Assembly: GCA_949282205.1 (NCBI GenBank)
Contig: CASDOS010000046.1
Span: 1-40,199 of the forward strand
Length of the DNA: 40,199 nucleotides
Direction of reading: 5' to 3'
DNA from: an uncultured Alphaproteobacteria bacterium
GTDB lineage: Bacteria; Pseudomonadota; Alphaproteobacteria; RF32; CAG-239
The notes beneath the pieces were generated by a model. The model ran no database searches and was not told the origin of the DNA. It worked only from the letters and a program-made list of their open reading frames with translations. Of this stretch, positions 31,199 to 38,088 are shown in pieces. Position 1 is the first letter of the stretch. Every line of letters starts with the position of its first letter. Position numbers and translations under genes: made by a program.

Positions 31199-31561
31199 TT
31201 ATTTCAAGATAATAGTATCGACATCGATTTCCGGAGTACCGAGTAATTCTTTATCGACTTCACCTCTGATTTCGACAGTATTTTCGGGTTTGACGACCTG
31301 ACCTCTCCAGTCTTCGTCATCAATTTCAACAACGATGGTACCGGTTTTATCGGCGAATTGATATTTTTCATCACCTAAACTTTTCTGAATATTTCCGATT
31401 AAAACAACCTGAGTATCATCATTCATTTTAAGAGCTTCGGCAACAGTAGTGGAAGCGATAGTCGGACCTTGAAATCCTCCGCCCATATTCATCTGAGCTT
31501 GAGCGTTAGTCGCAAGGGCAAAAGTCAAAACAAGAGCGGAAACAGCGAAGAATTTATTCAT
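31199..31561 (-). CDS. ygiW: YgiW/YdeI-type periplasmic OB-fold protein (BOF family), 120 aa
   Basis: Signal peptide (about residues 1-22, ending NAQA), then the bacterial OB-fold (DUF388). Recognisable segments are [39 protein letters not shown] and [18 protein letters not shown]. Relatives act in stress tolerance and are co-transcribed with qseBC in enterobacteria; the same arrangement is seen here. TAGGAGAAAAAC precedes the ATG. Confidence 0.9.
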   Translation of the reverse strand: MNKFFAVSALVLTFALATNAQAQMNMGGGFQGPTIASTTVAEALKMNDDTQVVLIGNIQKSLGDEKYQFADKTGTIVVEIDDEDWRGQVVKPENTVEIRGEVDKELLGTPEIDVDTIILK

Positions 31562-31635
31562 AGTTTTTCTCCTAAATAAAAAGTTATTATAAATAAAGTT
31601 TGTTTATCAGAACATCTTTTATTCTGCATTGTAAA

Positions 31636-31652
31636 CTTAAGAAACGCTTAAG
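31636..31652 (-). promoter_or_regulatory. Direct-repeat operator (CTTAAG-N5-CTTAAG)
   Basis: Two copies of CTTAAG 11 bases apart, about 75-91 bases before the ygiW start. This is the half-site form and spacing bound by PmrA/QseB-type OmpR regulators. Because CTTAAG is palindromic, the repeat reads the same on both strands. Likely autoregulation of this operon, inferred from position. Confidence 0.6.
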
Positions 31653-31717
31653 GTAAAATAATTTTTTCATATTTTTATGAAGAAAAGAATATTTTATCGA
31701 TAAAACAATGGATTAGC

Positions 31718-34111
31718 TTAAGTGTTTTTTTGTTCAAAAGGCACATCGGCAGAAATAGTATGCACAATTCGTTGCGGAAAAGGTATAGAAATACCGGCTT
31801 CACGGAAAGTATTGATAATTTTTTCGCGAATACGAAAAGAAATACCTGCACTCAAAGCAATATTAGCGGTATAGCAGTTGAGCTGAAAATTAAGACGACT
31901 GTCGCCGAAGTCAAGAAAAGAGAGTGTAGGTTGAGGAAAAGCTAACACGTCGGGATCTTCATTAGCGATTCGTAGTAAGAGTTGTTTTAATTTTTCGATA
32001 TTACAATTATAGTCGACACCGAGATTTATATCGACACGCGTCATACGATTATCATAAGTTTTATTAACGACACAACCGGAAATAATCAGCGCATTCGGAA
32101 TAATAACGTTAGATTTATCAGCGGTTTCGAGGGTTGTAGCGCGCATACTGATTTGCGAAACGACACCTTCAAAATCGTTAATAATCACGGTATCGCCGAT
32201 TTTAATCGGTCTTTCGAACAAGATAGTTAATCCGGCAGCCAGGTTGCTGACCATATTTTGTAACCCGAAACCTGCGCCGAAAGAGATAGCTCCCGCAATA
32301 ATGGCAAGGCTCTGAAAGCTGCCGCCTGCAACAGCGATTCCGAGAATTAGAGAAAAGATAAAACCGAAAAAACCGATTCCCGAGATAAGCGACCCTTTCA
32401 AACCTTCATCTAAATCAAGTTTATTAAGATTTCCGGAAATAAGGCTGTTTTTAATAAGTTTAGTTAAAATCAAAGCAATCCAAAAAGAAAACAAGCCCAA
32501 ACAGATGGAGGAAATAGAAACATAAACGCCACCGATATTAAACCCGGTTAAAAATCCTTTAGTACGAGCAATCAGAATATCCACCGAAACACCCCATACA
32601 GCCAAAAGGCAAAGAACCGTAAAGCAATAAATAATAGGGGAGAGTAAAATATTAAACCATATTTCGCTTTTAATCAAAGACTTAGGATGGATGCGCAGAA
32701 CGGAAATCCAAAACCGCCACCGAATAATCCAATGATATAAGAACAACAAGAGGTTTTTAGCCACATACATAAGAGCGATAATAACAACAGAAAAGAGAAA
32801 ACGATTAATAAGATACTCGGAAAGAACAATATAACCGAATAAGGAGCAGCCAAAACTAATCAGCATAAAAAGAGTAACGATTAAAGCGGCCTGAGAAGAA
32901 AAAGAAAGACGTTGAAAATTTCCGCTATTGACATCTTCATCGGAAAGTTTTTGAACATTATAGAGAATTTTAAGCGCAACCCAAATAACGGCAAACGCCT
33001 TAACGGCGTTAGTAAGAATTTGCATGGAATAAATAATATCGGGTTGTTCGGGAAAGTAAGATGTAAGTTTTTGAAAAAAAGAAATAATAATAACCGGCAC
33101 CAGAGCAGTGATAAGAGCGTTGAAAGCACGTTTTGCGAGATATTCGTCCATATTTATAAATAAAGAGTAATTAGGAAATTGAGGAGAAAGAACGGCGCGA
33201 CACAAAGTCTTCAGCAACAAAAAATAAATAAGATAAACAATCATATTTTGAACAAAAAAAGCCAAAATTGTATTGTCCAACAAAGAAGAATGAACGATTC
33301 GCGTTTGCAGCAAAAACAAAAACGACGAAGGAATAACCCCGTAAGCCAAAAATATTCCGCAAGCGGCTTTAATTTTTTGCCAATAAGAGGGCGAAGACGT
33401 TAAATTATAAAGAAAGGCAAGACGTATAACAATAAATTTTTTTAGGAACAGAAGAACAATCAATAAAAATCCAAAAACAAAAACTAAAGAAGAAAATTGA
33501 TGCCATAGGAGGGATTTTTGCTCAACAGACAAAGACGAAAACCAAGACATTGGTGAGGATATAATTTTAATAAGCAAAGGAGAAAATTCATTTAGAGAAT
33601 CTAAAAATTGTTGAGGTTGAAAAATAGGGCTTTGCTGAGCGAGAACATTATTTAAGAGTTCCTTATTGCGATAAGAAAAGATAAGAGCGTTAGCCTCATC
33701 GATTTTAGCGAGAATAAAGGCTTCTTGAGCTAATTTTTCTTTATTTTTTTTCAGGGCATCATTTAATATTTTTCGTTCTTTGACCACCTCGGGCAAATCT
33801 TTACCGTCACCGAGAGAAAGCTCACCAAGTGCCTCTAATTTCTGATTAAGCGATTGCAAGAGCTGTGTATCTTTTTTTTGTTGAGCAAGGGTGATCGATT
33901 GCAAAGAATTTAAGGTTTTAAGAATATCATCATTATTAGAAAGTAGCAAAGGAGTATTTTTTATTTGCTTCAATAAATCATCAAGAGTTTTATTTGCTTT
34001 TGCAAAATCAAGAGGATTTTCGGATTGATAGACAGTATTTTGGGCATAAACAATAGGATAGGGAAGGTAAAGGGTAAAAATCAAAAAAGCCGATATAAAA
34101 AATTTGAGCAT
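31718..34111 (-). CDS. MscS-family mechanosensitive ion channel with long N-terminal region, 797 aa
   Basis: A signal peptide or first helix (MLKFFISAFLIFTLYLPYPI) precedes a periplasmic coiled-coil region of about 120 residues. About ten transmembrane helices follow. The C-terminal MscS core carries the pore helix IIAGAISFGAGFGLQNMVSNLAAGLTIL near residues 635-662, then the beta domain RPIKIGDTVIINDFEGVVSQI and the cytoplasmic domain (RVDINLGVDYNC). It probably opens under membrane tension to release solutes. The size and extra helices resemble the MscK/YbiO class rather than minimal MscS. Start: ATG at 34111 with AAAGGA upstream; a TTG at 34117 is possible. Confidence 0.88.
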   Translation of the reverse strand: MLKFFISAFLIFTLYLPYPIVYAQNTVYQSENPLDFAKANKTLDDLLKQIKNTPLLLSNNDDILKTLNSLQSITLAQQKKDTQLLQSLNQKLEALGELSLGDGKDLPEVVKERKILNDALKKNKEKLAQEAFILAKIDEANALIFSYRNKELLNNVLAQQSPIFQPQQFLDSLNEFSPLLIKIISSPMSWFSSLSVEQKSLLWHQFSSLVFVFGFLLIVLLFLKKFIVIRLAFLYNLTSSPSYWQKIKAACGIFLAYGVIPSSFLFLLQTRIVHSSLLDNTILAFFVQNMIVYLIYFLLLKTLCRAVLSPQFPNYSLFINMDEYLAKRAFNALITALVPVIIISFFQKLTSYFPEQPDIIYSMQILTNAVKAFAVIWVALKILYNVQKLSDEDVNSGNFQRLSFSSQAALIVTLFMLISFGCSLFGYIVLSEYLINRFLFSVVIIALMYVAKNLLLFLYHWIIRWRFWISVLRIHPKSLIKSEIWFNILLSPIIYCFTVLCLLAVWGVSVDILIARTKGFLTGFNIGGVYVSISSICLGLFSFWIALILTKLIKNSLISGNLNKLDLDEGLKGSLISGIGFFGFIFSLILGIAVAGGSFQSLAIIAGAISFGAGFGLQNMVSNLAAGLTILFERPIKIGDTVIINDFEGVVSQISMRATTLETADKSNVIIPNALIISGCVVNKTYDNRMTRVDINLGVDYNCNIEKLKQLLLRIANEDPDVLAFPQPTLSFLDFGDSRLNFQLNCYTANIALSAGISFRIREKIINTFREAGISIPFPQRIVHTISADVPFEQKNT

Positions 34112-34194
34112 AGTCAAAAAAATCCTTTCTGTTTTTTAATATTTACCAATATAATCATCGACACCAAAGAAACAACAAGTAGAAAGGGAAAAAC

Positions 34195-34599
34195 ATGAGT
34201 AAAGAAGCTATCTATGAAGAAATAATCGGTAAGTATATGAAAGCATTGGCGGAGTATGATTTAGAAGGATTATGCAATTTATTTACGCCGGAAGCAAAAG
34301 TATATTCACCATTATTAGGGTGGTTGGAACCTCGTGTCTTTTTTGAAAAGATGTGTATATTGTCAGACATAAAGAAATCATGGCAAAAGCCGCATAATAC
34401 GTTAATCAGCACGGAAGGAAAGCCGGTAATGATTAAGCATTTTACTTATCATTGGGCGGTTAAGGACGGCAGAAACACAACTTTTGAAGCCTGTGATGTT
34501 TTTGAATTTGATGAAAACAATAAAATAAGTAAAGAAACCATAATTTATGACACCCATCAACTGAGAATAGATATGGGTGGTAATCCGTTAGATTTTTAA
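34195..34599 (+). CDS. NTF2/SnoaL-like small protein, 134 aa
   Basis: A single alpha+beta cone domain: helix IIGKYMKALAEYDLEGLCNLF followed by strands VYSPLLGW, MIKHFTYHWAVKDG, TTFEACDVFEFDENNKIS and ETIIYDT. This is the pattern of NTF2-like/SnoaL proteins, which may be enzymes or ligand-binding folds. No catalytic residue can be assigned. Ribosome site AGAAAGGGAAAAAC. It is a single-gene unit divergent from the channel gene and ending at a two-way terminator. Confidence 0.75.
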   Translation: MSKEAIYEEIIGKYMKALAEYDLEGLCNLFTPEAKVYSPLLGWLEPRVFFEKMCILSDIKKSWQKPHNTLISTEGKPVMIKHFTYHWAVKDGRNTTFEACDVFEFDENNKISKETIIYDTHQLRIDMGGNPLDF

Positions 34600-34621
34600 G
34601 AAGAGAGGCGTTTACAAAAAG

Positions 34622-34652
34622 AAAAGCTCCGAGTAAAAAACTGGGAGCTTTT
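34622..34652. terminator. Bidirectional terminator between the NTF2-like gene and gpsA
   Basis: AAAAGCTCC-gagtaaaaaact-GGGAGCTTTT with T runs on both strands. It lies between two converging genes. Confidence 0.85.
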
Positions 34653-34672
34653 TTGCAAAAGAAGCATCAAAG

Positions 34673-35668
34673 CTAAAATCCTTCTTCACGATAAGGTCTG
34701 GACATAAGTTCCGCCATGGCATCTTTAAGAGCCATATCATTAAAGAGAACACGAGAAACCATTTCGCAAATCGGCATTTCGATATTAAGTTCGCGAGCGC
34801 GCTGCATAACAGCCTTTGCGGTATAAATACCCTCGACCGTACGAGTATTTTCTTCAATCAATTTTTTAGCATGTCCCTGAACTCCGATTTCATATCCGAA
34901 GCTAAAGTTACGGGACTGTGAGCAACTGGCCGTTAGCACCAAATCTCCCAAACCGCTCATTCCCATCATTGTAGTAAGCGAACCGCCGAGAGCATCGGCA
35001 AGATGAGCCATTTCATGAAATCCGCGAGTTATCAAAGCCGCCCTTGCGCCATCACCCAAAGCCGCGCCTTCAACGACGCCGGAAGCAATTGCGATAACAT
35101 TTTTAACGCTACCCCCGACTTGAGGAGAAATCATATCTGTCGTCGTGTAAGGGCGAAAGTACGGAGTACCGAGCATATTCGCCAGCAGAGTAGCAACACC
35201 GTCTTTAGCGCATGCAATCGTAACGGAAGCTAATTTACGTTGAGCCACATCAATAGCAAACCCTGGTCCGGAAAGAATAGCGACGGTAGCTCCTGGAATT
35301 TCCTCATCAACAACTTCAGAAAGCATTTTACCGGTATCAACTTCAATACCTTTTGCACAAAGCACAATGACGGTTGTATCTTTAACAAAAGGTTTCATCA
35401 ATTTAAGCGTTGCGCGCGTCCACTGAGCGGAAGCCGTCAATAAGACCACATCAGCGAAATCAAAGACTTCAGCAATATTGTTTGTAGCGGCAATAGCATC
35501 AGGAAGAGGAATATCGGGCAGAAACATTTTATTGACATGTTTTTGATTAATGGCATCAACAACTTCTTGTTCTCTGGCCCAGCAAAGAACCTGATTACCG
35601 GCTCTGGCCGCAGTCAAAGCCAAAGCGGTTCCCCAAATACCAGCACCGACGACAGCTATTTTCTTCAT
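34673..35668 (-). CDS. gpsA: Glycerol-3-phosphate dehydrogenase [NAD(P)+]
   Basis: 331 aa. It reduces dihydroxyacetone phosphate to sn-glycerol 3-phosphate for phospholipid synthesis. The Rossmann motif GAGIWGTALA starts near residue 8. The catalytic Lys lies in VGGSVKNVIAIASGV (near 190), and GMSGLGDLVLTASCSQSRN is the diagnostic C-terminal motif. GPGFAIDVA stands where most relatives read GPSFA. Start chosen at the ATG with GAGAGGTCTTT upstream. Confidence 0.94.
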   Translation of the reverse strand: MKKIAVVGAGIWGTALALTAARAGNQVLCWAREQEVVDAINQKHVNKMFLPDIPLPDAIAATNNIAEVFDFADVVLLTASAQWTRATLKLMKPFVKDTTVIVLCAKGIEVDTGKMLSEVVDEEIPGATVAILSGPGFAIDVAQRKLASVTIACAKDGVATLLANMLGTPYFRPYTTTDMISPQVGGSVKNVIAIASGVVEGAALGDGARAALITRGFHEMAHLADALGGSLTTMMGMSGLGDLVLTASCSQSRNFSFGYEIGVQGHAKKLIEENTRTVEGIYTAKAVMQRARELNIEMPICEMVSRVLFNDMALKDAMAELMSRPYREEGF

Positions 35669-35712
35669 AAAGACCTCTCTGAGTACAACATAATTAAATC
35701 TATATGCCCACG

Positions 35713-35740
35713 ATAATATACATATCGGTATGAAATACAA
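35713..35740 (-). promoter_or_regulatory. Possible promoter of gpsA
   Basis: TTGTAT (35740-35735), 16-bp spacer, TATTAT (35718-35713), about 45 bases before the start codon. Confidence 0.4.
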
Positions 35741-35827
35741 GCAAAATTAAGAGTTAACCAGAAAAAATAAGGATAATCTAAAAGATAAAAGAGTTATAAC
35801 AGTAAGATAAATTAAAAAAAAGGCCAA

Positions 35828-35857
35828 ATAAAAGAGCCCTTGATATAGCAAGAGCTC
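35828..35857 (-). terminator. Terminator of the KH-domain protein gene
   Basis: Minus strand GAGCTCTTG-ctatat-CAAGGGCTC (9 bp, one G-U) then TTTTA. Confidence 0.82.
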
Positions 35858-35880
35858 CGTAAAAATAAGAAAGAATATAA

Positions 35881-38019
35881 TTACTTTTCCCTTTCAGAGA
35901 GTAAAGCCGCCAATCCGGCCAAACCACCTTTAATGGTTGTAGGCTGTTTAGCTTTCTGTTCTTTGGCAGCCATATCTTTTTTAGCCGCAGCTTTAGCAGA
36001 TTTCAACTGTTGTTTACGAGCCTCTTTTTCTTCGGGTGACAATTCAATCGGATTATCTTCGGGTTCTGCAGCACCCTCTGCGGAATTATAATAAGTACCA
36101 GGATTGACAATATAATCATTAACATCAACCACCGGACGATTCTCTTCAATATCCCGTACTTTATTGGTCAAGCTAATAAATTCCTCATAATCGGGATGTG
36201 TATAATGAGAAACATCATCATACGATCCATGTAATAATTTCAAGCGTTTTCCGGTAGCATAAGCAATACTTCGATAGCCTTCTGTACGTCGACTTCTACC
36301 GACAGAAGAGAAATAATTCACACCATGCACACCGGTATTTTGCGGATTATTAAGAAATCTGTCAAATTCCTCATTAACAACTCTATCAAAGTTTTTAGCC
36401 GCTTCTTCACGGATAAGTCTTTCATCCTCTCGTCGTTGAACTTCTTTTTTTCCGGCTTCAAGAGCATCTTGAATATAAGCACTGTCGGCGAAAGTTTCTT
36501 TAATATATTTATCGACATCTTGAGCCCCAACAATTTTTCCATCACGTTCGGCAGCATCCATAAACTGGCGCACGGAATCAGCCATATCTTGAATTTCTTC
36601 CTGTTTTTGAAATTCTCGTATTTGTATTTTATTATCACGGGAAGATTGCATTTGCTCATTAATCCGATTAAGTTCTTCCACCGTAGGGATAACAGGCAGT
36701 ATTTTTTTATTTTTCTGTAAATAATCGGCAATACCTTTTTTGATTTGTTCATCATCGGCATCAATAAGTTTTTCACCAAAACTATCATAAAGTCTTTCCT
36801 TCAACGTAAAAAGTTTATTTTCTCGTTGCAGAGCTTCTTGTTTTTGGCGATATTCTTCGTGTGATTTAACTTTTTCGGAAGCATTTTTTATAATACTTTC
36901 GCGCTCTTGAGGAGAAATCCAAGAAGATGAATCGACCAAGTTATTGATTTGTTTCATAGTATCTTTAATATCATCGGAATAGATAATATGACTAATTTTA
37001 TCATCCAATTCATTAAGTTGGTCGCGTTTCTTTTCTGTCGGAGATTGTTCAATTTTAAAGAATTTATTATATTTTTTACCAAGTTCTTTAATTTTGCTGC
37101 CGCCTTTACCGATAACAAGTCCAATCATATCTTTAGGGACGTATAAAGTCAGTTGTTTTCTTTTATCTTTCATCATAGCTTCATCATGGATAAACAAGAC
37201 GGCGTAAGTATGTGTATGTCCTTGACGATGGTCTTGCGTACAAGCGGTTCGGACATCGGCAATTTGCGAATATCCGTCAGGAATACGCAGATTATCTTCG
37301 GTTCCGCCGACAGAAACGACCGCGTATGTTTTATTTGGGTCAGGAGAGTTTTCGGCAAACTGGCGAACAAAGTTATCTTCTTTGCGTTTTTCTTTTTCGG
37401 CATTAAGTTCATGAATTGCCTGATTAATAACAGCCAAGGAATCATCATTCAGAATTTCATTCTTTGTTTTAATGATAAAGGAGTTACGACTAGCAAAACC
37501 GCTTCTGCCGACTTTTTCAACATAAAAGCCACGTTGGCGCATTTTATCGGCAATATCCACCTCTCTACCATTAATAGAAGGCCAAGATAAATGGCATAAA
37601 TGTTTTAATCGAGCTAATTCATCGGGATTATCAATATCAATATCCGTTTTAGGAGCATTTTCATTGTAAAGCCCATCCATGATATAGTAAGTATCGGGAG
37701 CTGCCGAGGAGATTTTCAAGTCAATATGATATCGAAAAGCGCATAACTTTAAATTATATATTGTTTCAGAAAAAGAAAACCCTTTATCATCAACCGTAGA
37801 AAGGACGTGTTCACCTAAATTTAAGGTTTGATGAGAGTAAGAAAACTGTTCAAGTCGGTCTTTATCAGCATAAAAGAATAAATTTTTTTGTCGGTCACGA
37901 GCAATTAATCTGTATTGTTCAGCATCAAGAGAATGTGGAACAATAGCAAAAATTTTATTTTTATCAACGGCGTAATCATCAAAATCAGAATTTTCCGGTT
38001 GATTAGTATCATTTTCCAT
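35881..38019 (-). CDS. Large unknown protein with a KH RNA-binding domain, 712 aa
   Basis: Cytoplasmic by composition; no signal peptide or membrane span. A KH domain lies near residues 290-330 (LTLYVPKDMIGLVIGKGG, followed by SKIKELGKKYNKFFKI), with the G-K-G-G nucleotide-contact loop intact. The N-terminal 280 residues contain two mixed regions: IFAIVPHSLDAEQYRLIARD near 23 and YAVVSVGGTEDNLRIPDG near 238. A long, charged, mostly helical region (about 340-580) follows, likely coiled coil. The C-terminus is Lys/Ala-rich and ends in a small hydrophobic helix (GGLAGLAALLSEREK). I do not recognise the overall family. Ribosome site GGAGGAGA, terminator downstream, and a promoter with good boxes upstream show it is an intact single gene. 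Confidence 0.75.
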   Translation of the reverse strand: MENDTNQPENSDFDDYAVDKNKIFAIVPHSLDAEQYRLIARDRQKNLFFYADKDRLEQFSYSHQTLNLGEHVLSTVDDKGFSFSETIYNLKLCAFRYHIDLKISSAAPDTYYIMDGLYNENAPKTDIDIDNPDELARLKHLCHLSWPSINGREVDIADKMRQRGFYVEKVGRSGFASRNSFIIKTKNEILNDDSLAVINQAIHELNAEKEKRKEDNFVRQFAENSPDPNKTYAVVSVGGTEDNLRIPDGYSQIADVRTACTQDHRQGHTHTYAVLFIHDEAMMKDKRKQLTLYVPKDMIGLVIGKGGSKIKELGKKYNKFFKIEQSPTEKKRDQLNELDDKISHIIYSDDIKDTMKQINNLVDSSSWISPQERESIIKNASEKVKSHEEYRQKQEALQRENKLFTLKERLYDSFGEKLIDADDEQIKKGIADYLQKNKKILPVIPTVEELNRINEQMQSSRDNKIQIREFQKQEEIQDMADSVRQFMDAAERDGKIVGAQDVDKYIKETFADSAYIQDALEAGKKEVQRREDERLIREEAAKNFDRVVNEEFDRFLNNPQNTGVHGVNYFSSVGRSRRTEGYRSIAYATGKRLKLLHGSYDDVSHYTHPDYEEFISLTNKVRDIEENRPVVDVNDYIVNPGTYYNSAEGAAEPEDNPIELSPEEKEARKQQLKSAKAAAKKDMAAKEQKAKQPTTIKGGLAGLAALLSEREK

Positions 38020-38050
38020 AATATATCTCCTCCAAAGCTACATTAATGCT

Positions 38051-38079
38051 AATATACCATAAATTAGGGTAGCTGTAAA
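38051..38079 (-). promoter_or_regulatory. Promoter of the KH-domain protein gene
   Basis: TTTACA (38079-38074), 17-bp spacer, TATATT (38056-38051), about 32 bases before the start codon. The -35 box lies in the short gap after the autotransporter stop codon. Confidence 0.55.
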
Positions 38080-38088
38080 TGGAGAAAA

